Source: DATKYV01 sp035528275
GTDB lineage: Bacteria; Acidobacteriota; Terriglobia; UBA7540
Direction: 5' to 3'
Assembly: GCA_035528275.1 (NCBI GenBank)
Contig: DATKYV010000232.1
Coordinates: forward strand, 1-24,920
DNA length: 24,920 nt
The notes under the pieces are model-generated. The model was not told where the DNA came from, ran no database searches, and saw only the letters and a list, made by a program, of their open reading frames with translations. Shown here one piece after another: positions 5,907 through 14,492 of the stretch. The position numbers and the translations under genes were made by a program. The first letter of the stretch is position 1, and each line of letters opens with the position of its first letter.

Positions 5907-6683
5907 ATGAAGGGTGGAATCCTAAAACGATGGTTGCGATTCGGAGATGGCCAAGGCCCAGAGCGCGGCTGGCGTTGCCCCGATGAGACGAGGCTCGCCG
6001 CCTTCCTGGAGGGAAAACTCGCCGGCAAGGCGAAGGGACGCATGGTGCATCACCTGGCAGATTGCAGCCACTGCCTCGCCCAGGTTGCGGAGCTTTCCCG
6101 GCTTCAGACTGAAGAACTGCCCGTCGAAGTTCCTGCTGCCCTGCTTGCCAGGGCGCGCGGACTTGCCGAGACTGCCCAACCGGGCGCCGGCCGCCCCTTA
6201 GTCCGCTGGGGTGCTATCGCTGCGGCGGCGGCCTGCGTGGCGCTTGTCGTTGCGACGACCTACCGCCAGCCGCCTCCGCCGCCCGCGCTGGCACCAACAC
6301 CACCGGCGGGACCGCGGGAAACGATCTCATCGCCTTTGGCAACTCCACCTCAGGCGGAGCCTCGGCGAACCGTCCGCAATTTGCCGAATAGGGCTCCGGT
6401 GCCGCGATTGCTTTATCCCCGGGAAGGCTCTACCGTCGCACCCGGCGGCATCGAGTTCCGCTGGCAGGATGTGCCCGGGGCTCTCTACTACGACGTGCGC
6501 GTGGTCACGGAGGCAGGCGATGTCGTCTGGGAGGGTCGGGCCGAGAAGGCGGAAGCCCGTCTTCCCTCCGATGTTCAACTAACTGCCGGGCAGGCATTCT
6601 TCGTGCGGGTTCGGGCGTGGCTCGCGGAAGGCAAGACCGTTACGTCCAGAGTTGTAAGCTTCAGGGTAAGAGACCACAGCTGA
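5907..6683 (+). CDS. Zinc-finger membrane anti-sigma factor with extracytoplasmic Ig-like domain
   Basis: 258 residues. The N-terminal cytoplasmic part carries a zinc-binding anti-sigma (zf-HC2/ZAS) motif: Cys24 and then H49-x3-C53-x2-C56 in HHLADCSHC. One transmembrane helix follows at about 101-118 (GAIAAAAACVALVVATTY). Then come a Pro-rich spacer (about 121-160) and a C-terminal beta-sandwich-like domain (170-258: YPREGSTV, FRWQDVPGALYYDVRV, FFVRVRAWL) resembling fibronectin/Ig folds. The ATG has a strong upstream GAGGAGA. Its role is inferred: holding the sigma factor encoded just upstream at the membrane and releasing it on an external signal. That sigma gene is broken here, so this protein may be an orphan or may act on another sigma factor. 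Confidence 0.85.
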   Translation: MKGGILKRWLRFGDGQGPERGWRCPDETRLAAFLEGKLAGKAKGRMVHHLADCSHCLAQVAELSRLQTEELPVEVPAALLARARGLAETAQPGAGRPLVRWGAIAAAAACVALVVATTYRQPPPPPALAPTPPAGPRETISSPLATPPQAEPRRTVRNLPNRAPVPRLLYPREGSTVAPGGIEFRWQDVPGALYYDVRVVTEAGDVVWEGRAEKAEARLPSDVQLTAGQAFFVRVRAWLAEGKTVTSRVVSFRVRDHS

Positions 6684-6708
6684 TCGGGAAGTCATTTGAG
6701 GTTTGCGC

Positions 6709-9660
6709 ATGGGCCGCGGGCGGTCTCTCACAGCGCTCACGCTGACTCTCCTCATAGTGCTCGCCGCACCCTTGCTGCGCGCGGAGGGGGAAGCCGCCGG
6801 GGAAATCCTGGCGCGAGGCCGTCAGGTCTACACCGAACAAGGCCCGGAGTCCGGCCTGCCTCTCTTCGAGCAAGCCCTGGATTTGTACCGCGAGGCTTCC
6901 GACCGCCGCGGCGAAGCCATCGTCCTCGGCTACATCGGAAACTGCCACAAACGCCTCGGAGACCTTCCGCTCGCCCTCGATTACCTCAACAAAGCGCTGA
7001 CCATCAAACGCGAACTGGGCGACAAGCTGGAGGAGGGCAAAACACTCAGCCATCTCGGCCTCGTTTACTGGGAGATGGGCGACTACCAGCGGGCGATCGA
7101 TCACCTCACGCGCAGCATTTCCCTGGCCAGAGAGCTTGGTGACCGGCAGTTGGAAGGGGCGGCTCTCAACAACCTGAGTCTTGTTTACGACGAGCAGGGC
7201 GACTACCAGCGTTCCCTCGAGCAGTATCAGCACGCTCTCGACCTGCATCGCGCCACGGGATTCTCCGAGGGCGAAAGCGCCACGCTGGGGAATATCGGCG
7301 GTGTTTACCTGTTCCTTGGCCGCTTTCGGGAAGCCATGCGGTATTACCAGCAGGCGCTGGCCATCAGCCAGAGGCTCAACCTGAAGCCATCCGCGAGTCA
7401 GGACCTGGGGAACCTGGCGCTCTGTCATCTTGGCTTAGGGCAGGTCAAGGAAGCTCTCAGCACCTTCGATCGCGCCTTGACACTGGCGCACGAAGCGGGC
7501 CTCAAGAAAGAGGAAGCGGACTGGCGCAAAGGCAAAGGGGAAGCCTTATTTCATGTCGGCAAGTACAACGCGGCGATGGAGGAATACGACCGCGCCTTGC
7601 GGGTTTATGAACAAGCCGGGTTGAAGCGGGAGCTGGTTGAGGCTCTTAACGATCTTGGGGCACTCCAGATGCTCTTGGGTGATGCGACGTCGGCGGAGAA
7701 GGAGTTTCGCCGCGCCGTCGAGCTGGCGCGGGCGCTGGGAAATCCCCGCGGCGTCACGCTGAATCTCCTGGCACTGGGCAATCTGGAATGGCGGCGGAAG
7801 CGATACGAAGAGGCGGCCGCCCTCTATTCCCAGGCGCTGGCCCGCGCCCGCGAGGCGGATGATCGCGCCCAGATGGCCGCCAGTCTGGTTCAGCTTGCGC
7901 TCACCTATCCGGAGCTCAACCGTTACGATGAGGCGATCCGCGAGGGCGAGGATGCATTGCAGATCGCCCGAGAACAGGAAACCCGCCTGGCCGAGGCGGA
8001 AGCCCTTTACGCACTGGGAGAAGCCGAGCGCCGCCGAGGCCGACTCGATGCCGCGCTCGAGCGTTACGAGACAGGGGAAGAGATCGTGCAGTCTTTGGGC
8101 GATCCGGAGCTCGGCTGGCGGCTGGCTTACGCGCACGGGCTGGCGCTCGAACAGGCGGATCGTCCCGAAGACGCCGTGGCGGCCTACAAGCGCGCGGTGG
8201 GCATCATCGAGGCGGTTCGCAGCCAGCTTCTGGAAGAGCGCTACCGGGCCGGGTACATCGAGGACAAGTTCCAGGTCTACGTGGCGCTGGTCCGGTTGCT
8301 GCTGAAGCTCGATCGTCCGCGCGAGGCATTTCTGTTCTCCGAGAAACTGCGCGCTCGCAGCTATCTCGATCTGCTGAACCACGCCTCGGCGCCGGTTCTC
8401 GACCCCGCCCGGCAAGAGGAAGAAAACGAGCTTCGCGCCCGGATCCGTCGGCTAGAACGAGCTATCAAGGAAGAGACGACCAAACCTTCACCCGAGCAGC
8501 GGCGCCAGGCGCTGGATTTGTTCTCCACCGAACTGGTCGCTGCCGAGCGGTCTTACCAGAACCTGCTTGATGACTTGCGACGCAGCCAGCCGCAATACGC
8601 TGCCGCCCACGCCCTGGAGATTCCGAGCTCCGAAGCCGTCCAGGAATCGCTTCCGGCCGGGACGGGAATCATCGAATACGTGATCGAAGAGCAGGGCGTT
8701 GCCGTCTTCGTTGTCACCGGCCAAGCCCTCCGAGCGACGACCGTGCCCATTCGGGCGGTTGACCTCGAATCCAAAGTGTCGTTGCTGCGGGATTTGATTC
8801 TCAACGTTGATTCGGATGCCTGGGTCAAGCCGGCCGAAAGCCTGCGCCAGACTCTTATCGATCCTCTCGAAGAAGCCGGGTGGTTGGAAGGTCTCAGCAA
8901 GCTGTACGTGGTCCCGCACGGGGTGCTGCATTACCTCCCTCTGGCCATCCTGCCGCACCCCTCGGCCGGCGGGAGACACTTCCTGATGGAAGACTTCGCC
9001 GTCTCCTATCTTCCCGCGGCCGCGGCCCTGGTCAATGGTGCGCGTTCCGAAGATCCTGAGAATTCGCTCTTCGCCCTGGCGCCCGCGCGCGCCCGACTGC
9101 GGTTCGCACAGAGCGAGGCGCAGAGCATTTCTGAGTATTTCCAGGCCCGGCGCTTGGTCCTGTTGGGCGCTCGGGCCACCGAGGGAGCTTTCAAGCGCCA
9201 AGCCGACCGCTACTCGGTGATTCACCTCGCCACGCACGGGTTTTTCAACCGGCTCAACCCGCTCCTTTCAGGAGTCGAGCTGGAGCCCGACCAAGACGAG
9301 GATGGCAGATTGGAAGTGCACGAGATCCTGGGACTCAGGCTCCACGCACGGCTCGTCACCCTCAGCGCCTGCGATACGGCCCTGGCCAGCGGCTATTTCG
9401 CGGAAGTGCCCGCCGGCGATGATTTTGTGGGGCTCACCCGGGCGTTTCTGTATGCCGGCAGCCCCTCGGTCCTGGCCAGCCTGTGGGAGGTCAACGACCG
9501 CTCCACCCCGCGGCTGATGCGGAGCTTTTACAGCCACTTAGCGAAAACCGACAAGGCAACAGCACTCGTAGAGGCCCAGCGCGCCCTGGTCCGCGAGGGT
9601 GGCCGGTTCAGCCATCCGTACTTTTGGGGACCTTTTGTCCTGGTGGGGATGATGAATTGA
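6709..9660 (+). CDS. TPR-repeat CHAT-domain protein (predicted caspase-like protease), exported
   Basis: 983 residues. An N-terminal signal sequence (ALTLTLLIVLAAPLLRA) is followed by about eleven tetratricopeptide repeats to about residue 480, a helical linker, and a C-terminal CHAT domain (about 690-983). The CHAT catalytic dyad is present: His843 in HLATHG and Cys888 in LSACDTA. The following GDDFVGLTRAFLYAGSPSVLASLWEV is the usual C-terminal CHAT block. CHAT proteins belong to the caspase/separase (C14-like) clan; TPRs bind partners. ATG 6709 has GAGG eight bases upstream, while TTG 6703 is an alternative. It lies 25 bp after the anti-sigma gene and is in the same operon. A signal-responsive protease on the outer face of the inner membrane or in the periplasm is an inference; the target is unknown. 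Confidence 0.9.
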   Translation: MGRGRSLTALTLTLLIVLAAPLLRAEGEAAGEILARGRQVYTEQGPESGLPLFEQALDLYREASDRRGEAIVLGYIGNCHKRLGDLPLALDYLNKALTIKRELGDKLEEGKTLSHLGLVYWEMGDYQRAIDHLTRSISLARELGDRQLEGAALNNLSLVYDEQGDYQRSLEQYQHALDLHRATGFSEGESATLGNIGGVYLFLGRFREAMRYYQQALAISQRLNLKPSASQDLGNLALCHLGLGQVKEALSTFDRALTLAHEAGLKKEEADWRKGKGEALFHVGKYNAAMEEYDRALRVYEQAGLKRELVEALNDLGALQMLLGDATSAEKEFRRAVELARALGNPRGVTLNLLALGNLEWRRKRYEEAAALYSQALARAREADDRAQMAASLVQLALTYPELNRYDEAIREGEDALQIAREQETRLAEAEALYALGEAERRRGRLDAALERYETGEEIVQSLGDPELGWRLAYAHGLALEQADRPEDAVAAYKRAVGIIEAVRSQLLEERYRAGYIEDKFQVYVALVRLLLKLDRPREAFLFSEKLRARSYLDLLNHASAPVLDPARQEEENELRARIRRLERAIKEETTKPSPEQRRQALDLFSTELVAAERSYQNLLDDLRRSQPQYAAAHALEIPSSEAVQESLPAGTGIIEYVIEEQGVAVFVVTGQALRATTVPIRAVDLESKVSLLRDLILNVDSDAWVKPAESLRQTLIDPLEEAGWLEGLSKLYVVPHGVLHYLPLAILPHPSAGGRHFLMEDFAVSYLPAAAALVNGARSEDPENSLFALAPARARLRFAQSEAQSISEYFQARRLVLLGARATEGAFKRQADRYSVIHLATHGFFNRLNPLLSGVELEPDQDEDGRLEVHEILGLRLHARLVTLSACDTALASGYFAEVPAGDDFVGLTRAFLYAGSPSVLASLWEVNDRSTPRLMRSFYSHLAKTDKATALVEAQRALVREGGRFSHPYFWGPFVLVGMMN

Positions 9661-9772
9661 GAAAGACGCGCGGAAAAATACGGCGCGTGTCCGTGTAACA
9701 TAGGTAGAAGGATTTTCCGACCGAACCCAGATTTCGGCTGGGCCCGGCGGCAAAAAGCGGAGGGCTATTCCC

Positions 9773-11149
9773 ATGACAAGCTGTGGACGGTTTCGAGGAC
9801 TTCTTGTTCTCTTCTTCTTTCTCGCTTCAATCTTCTTCGTGACGGCCGGGCCGCCCACGGCGCAGGCGCAGGAAGTGGTGGTCAGCGCCGCTGTCCCTGA
9901 CAACTCTCCGCAAGGCACGGTGAATCTGAACGTGACGATCAAAGGCAAGGGATTCAAGAAAGGCGCGAAGGCGCAGTGGTTCGTCACCGGAACCACCAAT
10001 CCCGGCGGAGTGACGGTAAATTCGACCGCCTTCGTCAGTTCGACTGAACTGGCCGCTAACATCACTGTTGCCGCCGAGGCGCAGACGGATAAGAAATTCG
10101 ACATCAAGGTGACGCTCTCGAGCGGCCGCACCGGCAAGGGTATCGAACTATTCTCCGTGACCGTGCCAGCGCGCCCCGCGGATTGTTATTCCTCAGCGCC
10201 AGGATGCCTCGACACAAGCTTCGGCGATGGAACGGGCAAAGTCACGACAAAGACCGCAGCTGGCACCCCTTATGAATCAAGCTCAGCGTCGGCGCAGGCA
10301 GTTGCGATCCAGGCCAACGGGGCGATCGTTGCAGCCGGCAACACTCCGGATCCCAATGACGGGACGAGGGACTTTGCACTGGTTCGCTACAACTCTGACG
10401 GGTCACTCGACCTCGGCTTCGGCACGGGCGGCATAGTGACGGGAAAATCGTGCTGGCGGGAGGTGCCGGGACCAACTTCGCATTGGCCCGCCTGACACCC
10501 GAAGGCGCGTTGGATCCCGCCTATTGTGCTTGGTGGGTACGCCGAGAGCGCCAACAAGGGCAGCGCGACCGGCTACGACTTCGCCTTGGCCCGCCTGCTG
10601 GAGAATGGAGCACTCGATCCCACGTTCGGCTCCGGCGGTAGGCTCCTAACCGACTTCGGAAACACAACCGACAGGTTGGAGGGTCTCGCATTGGACGCGG
10701 CTGGGTATATCGTGGCGGCGGGATGGTCAGGTGCGTCCAATAATCCCCCCGCCCGCAATTTCGCCCTCGCGCGCTACACTCCCGACGGCCAGCTCGATAC
10801 TACGTTTGGCAGCGGCGGGAAGACGACAACCGATTTTGTAGGCAACCTGGATGTGGCGCTCGCTGTTGCCATTCAACCGGATGGCCAGATTGTTGCGGCA
10901 GGGACAACTGTTATCTACGGGATGGGTGAGTACTTCGCCCTGGCGCGCTACAACCCGGATGGTAGCCTCGATACCTCCTTTGACAGCGGCACAGGGAAGA
11001 ACGGAGTAGTTATCACCACCAGCTTTGGGGGCAACGACGACGTCGCGTATGGGCTCGCACTCCAGCCCGACGGCAAGATCGTCGCACTCGGCTCCTCCAT
11101 TTTTGGCGACAACATCTGGTACTTCTCCTTGGCGAGGTATTACCAGTAG
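9773..11149 (+). pseudogene. Secreted delta-60 repeat protein with two compensating frame breaks
   Basis: The ATG at 9773 has a GGAGGG-type site upstream. The product starts with a signal peptide (hydrophobic to about residue 28, cleavage near AQAQE). An IPT/Ig-like domain follows (GKGFKKGAKAQWFVTG), then delta-60 repeats of the pattern FALARYNPDGSLDTTFGSGG...VALQPDGKIVAAG. After GTGGIVT (about 10440) the frame shifts so that DGKIVLAGGAGTNFALARLTPEGALDP is read in frame 1. At about 10520 it returns to the original frame at IVLGGYAES. Each break also skips part of a repeat unit, so both look like deletions in repetitive sequence. The annotated first part would stop at 10495. The function of delta-60 proteins is poorly known; many are secreted or surface-exposed. 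Confidence 0.8.
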
Positions 11150-11206
11150 GATCAACCGGCGGCGCTGCTGCCCAACGTGCGCCACCGAGTGCGCGCCATG
11201 ATTGCA

Positions 11207-11268
11207 CCCTCACCCCGGCCCTCTCCCCGAGGGAGAGGGTGGCCCGATCAGATCGGGACGGGTGAGGG
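11207..11268. repeat. Nested palindromic intergenic repeat (REP-like)
   Basis: Outer arms CCCTCACCC (11207-11215) and GGGTGAGGG (11260-11268) enclose two perfect hairpins: CCCTCTCCC-CGA-GGGAGAGGG (11219-11239) and CCCGATC-A-GATCGGG (11243-11257). The whole would form a three-way cruciform. It is a REP/BIME-type design found between genes in many GC-rich bacteria. Confidence 0.85.
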
Positions 11269-11324
11269 GCCGTGGGGAGCGGGTTTGAAACACGCACCTA
11301 CGTGGCCGGTGGGCCATAGGGGCA

Positions 11325-11355
11325 GTTCCCGACAGTATCGGGACAGGTCGGGAAC
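11325..11355. repeat. 9-bp inverted repeat GTTCCCGAC/GTCGGGAAC, family copy
   Basis: GTTCCCGAC (11325-11333) and GTCGGGAAC (11347-11355) pair perfectly around a 13-base loop. The loop edge carries TCGGGACAGGT, which recurs at 12500-12510 and 24766-24776, so this belongs to a dispersed family in the window. The 11150-11388 gap holds only these repeats. Confidence 0.75.
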
Positions 11356-11388
11356 CGTCCCGACTCTCAAGAGCTGAGGCAAGCACTA

Positions 11389-11487
11389 ATGATTCGGGAG
11401 AAGGTTCTCTGGATTTCGCTGCTGGTGATGGTCGTTATCATCGCGGCGAATGCGTTGCGGGGGCTGGCACACTGGTGGGCGAGATAG
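11389..11487 (+). CDS. Predicted 32-residue single-pass membrane microprotein
   Basis: ATG 11389 has GAGG nine bases upstream. The product has a charged start (MIREK), a hydrophobic helix (VLWISLLVMVVIIAANAL) and a short basic/aromatic end (RGLAHWWAR). The codon choice looks natural and the ribosome site is well placed, but the gene is so short that it could be chance. I recognise no family. Confidence 0.45.
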   Translation: MIREKVLWISLLVMVVIIAANALRGLAHWWAR

Positions 11488-11543
11488 GAGCTCAGGCCAC
11501 GGATTTCGCGCCCGCAGCTTGCCCGCCCCCAACTGAGGCGAAA

Positions 11544-11756
11544 ATGTCACCCATGAGCGCGAACTCGACAATTGTTAGCAAGGGTGAGTCAAGGGTGAAG
11601 CCTGCTGGTGCCCCGGCCCATGCCGAATCCACGCGTGCTCCGGAATGCTGCGGCCAGGCGATGGAGCCGCGGCTCGTGCACGCGCGCAACCGCTTCGGCG
11701 AGACAATCTTCGTCGCCGTCTGGCGCTGTCTCGTCTGCAACCGAATCATTCACTGA
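11544..11756 (+). CDS. Small hypothetical protein with a C-terminal zinc-ribbon-like Cys pattern
   Basis: 70 residues from ATG 11544, which has GAGG six bases ahead; a GTG at 11475 would add 23 residues overlapping the preceding microprotein. The N-terminal half is low complexity (Ser, Ala, Pro, Lys). The C-terminal half has Cys-Cys, then about 27 residues later CLVCNRIIH, a spacing that could bind one zinc ion. I do not recognise the family. It may be a small nucleic-acid- or protein-binding adaptor; no function is claimed. Confidence 0.5.
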   Translation: MSPMSANSTIVSKGESRVKPAGAPAHAESTRAPECCGQAMEPRLVHARNRFGETIFVAVWRCLVCNRIIH

Positions 11757-11928
11757 CGCGGGGGCGTTTCCCCATAGGACATTCTGCAGGGCCTCAGCGG
11801 ATCCCGCGAGGGACTGTGTGTGGCCCGCGAGTGTAAAGCGAGGGGAGAGGGATGGGGTTTGAGGTCGACCTACAGAAAAAGAGACTCATGCCCGGACGCG
11901 CCGGCCGATTTGCCGGGGCCGTGGTAGG

Positions 11929-12282
11929 CTACCAATCGCTCTGCGCGCCGAAGACGTGGTACTTGGCGAATTTTGCAGCCAGTGCGGGCCGGGAATCCGA
12001 GGTTTCCGGCATCATGGTCCGTACAATCTTGGCTCGGCAATGAACCAAGTCTTCGGCCTTGCCCCCCAGCACCGGCGGTTGGACAAATTCCATCTCAACC
12101 GGCGTATTCACATCAACCATCTTTCCGGCATGAAACAGAATGCCCGACCGGCTGATGTTGACGATGCGGCCGAGGTTCCAGGCGAAGTCGCCAACCTTCC
12201 TGAAATGCAGACGCTCGTCTGTCGGTAGGCGTTTCAAGCGTTCAGGGCTTTGGCGTTTGAACAGCCGACTAAGTCCCCACAT
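11929..12282 (-). CDS. Single PilZ-domain protein (c-di-GMP receptor candidate)
   Basis: About 117 residues from the ATG at 12282 (minus strand). PilZ motifs are present: an RxxxR-type arginine pair (ERLHFR) and NISRSGILFHAG, which contains the canonical NxSxxG. This predicts cyclic-di-GMP binding. A TTG at 12318 would add twelve residues, but a -10-like TACAAT just upstream places the transcript start near 12319 and favours the ATG. It is divergent from the two-domain PilZ gene at 12572. The output partner is unknown; type IV pilus or motility control is suggested only by the nearby pilin. Confidence 0.8.
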   Translation of the reverse strand: MWGLSRLFKRQSPERLKRLPTDERLHFRKVGDFAWNLGRIVNISRSGILFHAGKMVDVNTPVEMEFVQPPVLGGKAEDLVHCRAKIVRTMMPETSDSRPALAAKFAKYHVFGAQSDW

Positions 12283-12325
12283 TACCTTTCTGGCTCCGAT
12301 TGGATCGGTCGGCTCCAATCATGCT

Positions 12326-12331
12326 ATTGTA
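12326..12331 (-). promoter_or_regulatory. Candidate -10 element (TACAAT) of the minus-strand PilZ gene
   Basis: On the minus strand TACAAT lies about 44 bp upstream of the preferred ATG. No convincing -35 box is visible at 16-18 bp. The divergent gap 12283-12571 otherwise contains one copy of the TCGGGACAGGT repeat and no gene. Confidence 0.35.
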
Positions 12332-12571
12332 CCACGATCGCGGGCCCGTTTGCCGCAAAAACGAGGCTACATGGTGATAAATATCCGGCCGTGTAACCGG
12401 CCACGCCTGTTTGGCAAGCCCACCGAGGCTCGCCCGAGAATCGGTGCGCGCCACGTGAAATTTCATCGCAAAATGCTTCCGTGTCCGTGATAAAGTCAAT
12501 CGGGACAGGTTGGAGGCAGCGCCGCAAATCCGCGGTGAAGTCGGCAAGCAGGAGCACGAGGAGGACTGCAG

Positions 12572-13480
12572 ATGGGCACGAGAGGAACGCGTCGGAGTGA
12601 CCGCATCTATCTCCGCCTCCCCATCCAGGTCACGGGGACTGATTGCAACAATTTCGCCTTTGCGGATCGAACCGAGACGCTTGTCATCAGCGCGCATGGT
12701 GCGTTGATCCTCCTCAAACGCGCGGTAGTTCCGGAGCAGGAGCTCACTCTCCGCTTCCCTGCCACCCGAAGAGAGGCGGGCGTCCGGGTTGTGGGGCAGA
12801 TCGGTGAGATGGAGGAGGGAATCTGTTACGGGGTTGAATTTCTGGACCCCGAAATCAACCTTTGGGAGATCGAATTTCCCCCTCTGGCCAAGTCCGAGGA
12901 AGCCGTGGCGCGCGTATTGCTCGAATGCGAGCGCTGCCACCTGCGCGAGGTCGTTTACCTGAACGAGCTGGAAGTTGAGGTCTTTCAGGTCAACCGGCGT
13001 ATTTCACGAACCTGCAAGCGTTGCAGCGAAGCAAGCAACTGGTGGGAGCCGGTGGCGCTGGGAGCTGAGGAGAAGGAGGAAATCGCGGATCAGCTCGAGG
13101 CGGAGGCCGCGGCACCCCCCGAACCCCCTCCCAGAACGATGAACGAGCGGAGGTACGGCCGTCTTGAGCTGAAGATGGTCGCCTGCATCCGCCACCCTCA
13201 ATTCGGCGATGAGGTTGTCATTCCCGAAAATCTCTCCCGCGGCGGCCTCTGCATCAAGAGCCGCAAGCTCTATTCCGATGGGGGAATCATCGAGGTGGCC
13301 GTGCCCTATTCGGAGGGAGGGGCGAACATCTTCGCGCCCGCGAAGGTTGTGCGCAGAATGAGAACTGACGAGCAAGGATTCCACGTCTACGGCGTCGAAT
13401 ACATCGCCGTTCACAAGGGCTGGCCCGACGACCTGAATGTGCCCGATTATCGCCGGGACATTCTGGACCGGGAAACGTGA
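12572..13480 (+). CDS. Double PilZ-domain protein with central zinc-ribbon
   Basis: 302 residues; the ATG has GAGGAGG a few bases upstream. PilZ domain 1 (about 8-100) has RxxxR (RSDRIYLR) but VISAHG in place of [D/N]xSxxG, so its c-di-GMP site looks weakened. A four-cysteine segment follows (C119-x2-C122, C148-x2-C151: CERC, CKRC), probably a zinc ribbon, then a Glu/Pro-rich linker. PilZ domain 2 (about 190-290) has RRYGR and ENLSRGGLCIKS, a full NxSxxG. The pairing of one degenerate and one canonical domain recurs in the gene at 14493. Likely a cytosolic c-di-GMP effector; the partner is unknown. Confidence 0.85.
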   Translation: MGTRGTRRSDRIYLRLPIQVTGTDCNNFAFADRTETLVISAHGALILLKRAVVPEQELTLRFPATRREAGVRVVGQIGEMEEGICYGVEFLDPEINLWEIEFPPLAKSEEAVARVLLECERCHLREVVYLNELEVEVFQVNRRISRTCKRCSEASNWWEPVALGAEEKEEIADQLEAEAAAPPEPPPRTMNERRYGRLELKMVACIRHPQFGDEVVIPENLSRGGLCIKSRKLYSDGGIIEVAVPYSEGGANIFAPAKVVRRMRTDEQGFHVYGVEYIAVHKGWPDDLNVPDYRRDILDRET

Positions 13481-13627
13481 GCCCACCCACAGGCACCGGA
13501 AGGCATATCCGGTAACCCCTTTCTATTTCCCAGCAGACTTTTTGGGTTGAGGACGGTGAGTCTGTTTGCCTGGACGTGCGCTCGGATCCCCTGACACGCT
13601 TCGGGATCCGAACCCGGTGTGTCCGGG

Positions 13628-14113
13628 CTAATCTGCCAGCGGCGAGGACGACGCGGATGCAACTCCGGTGTTGTTTCCGCGGATCACGTAGGAGTGATCC
13701 GTGTAGTAATGCGCGGTTCCGGTCACGCCCGCCTGCGATGGGTCAGCATTCACCGTATATCCCGTGTATTTCCCCTGTACGTCGGGAGCTTTCGGGGTGT
13801 AGGTGAAATTGTAGCCGCTCTTAACGCCAGAGACCAGCACGCTGTCAAGCAGACCGGCAGCCGAGGCGGTCGCCGGGCTGCCCGCCGCTGGAGGGCCGAG
13901 TTGCAGAAGGGTACTGGAATATCCCATGTTAAAGGTGGACTGGAACATCTCTTCCGCCGTGTTGAAGGTGCGCAGGCTCCCGATGGCTGAAGCCTGATTG
14001 GCCGCAATCCGACTTCGCAAGAGATTGGGAATGGCGATTGCCGCGATGACCAAGATGATCGCCACAACAATCAGTAGCTCGATAAGTGAAAACCCGTTCC
14101 GGTTAGGCTGCAT
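13628..14113 (-). CDS. Type IV pilin / major pilin-like protein
   Basis: 161 residues from ATG 14113 on the minus strand, which has AGGAGA upstream. The short positively charged leader (MQPNRNG) is followed by the prepilin peptidase site G/FSLIELL with the conserved Glu5, then the hydrophobic helix IVVAIILVIAAIAIPNLLRSR shared by type IV pilins. The C-terminal part is a small globular domain rich in Gly, Ser and Thr without visible Cys pairs. Similar PilA-like proteins occur in Deltaproteobacteria and Acidobacteriota. A longer frame reaching 14158 ignores this leader and is rejected. Role: pilus fibre or pseudopilus subunit, assembled by machinery encoded elsewhere. Confidence 0.92.
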   Translation of the reverse strand: MQPNRNGFSLIELLIVVAIILVIAAIAIPNLLRSRIAANQASAIGSLRTFNTAEEMFQSTFNMGYSSTLLQLGPPAAGSPATASAAGLLDSVLVSGVKSGYNFTYTPKAPDVQGKYTGYTVNADPSQAGVTGTAHYYTDHSYVIRGNNTGVASASSSPLAD

Positions 14114-14459
14114 GATTCGCTTCTCCTCTACTTTGCGGAGTCCCCTCCAGAAACACATCTTCGCACTGACGGTTTATCAGTTTCTCTGCCCAAGCCGGCG
14201 CGCCGCCTTGTGGAATGCCTCCTGACGGCGCGACAACGAATCCTGCGCGCATCCGGGCTTGCGGGGCAAAGGATACACAGCTTCGATGGCCTCTACAACG
14301 TATATCGTGCCCGAAAGTGTTGCAAACGGTGGCATTAAAAAAGGGATAAACTGCCGCGGCGGCGCATTCTCACGAATCTTGATGGCATTGGCCCGGCGTT
14401 CCGATCTCGCCGGAACCTGTCCTCCAGGATTGAGATGTGTACTTGACTTTTGATGACTA
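14114..14459. other. Intergenic region between divergent pilin and PilZ genes
   Basis: 346 bp without a supportable gene. On the right it contains the candidate promoter of the PilZ gene (14443-14471). I looked for a sigma-54-type -24/-12 element for the pilin and did not find a convincing one. Confidence 0.6.
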
Positions 14460-14471
14460 GTGGGATACTCT
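14443..14471 (+). promoter_or_regulatory. Candidate promoter of the second double-PilZ gene
   Basis: TTGACT (14443-14448) and TACTCT (14466-14471) are 17 bp apart. The expected start is about 14478, just before GAGGGA at 14479-14484, which supports translation from GTG 14493. Confidence 0.45.
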
Positions 14472-14492
14472 GCGTTACGAGGGACCGTTGAA

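Noticed and set aside
6661..9237. Several long minus-strand open frames opposite the CHAT gene
   Set aside because: No recognisable domains. The plus strand encodes continuous TPR and CHAT motifs with catalytic residues.
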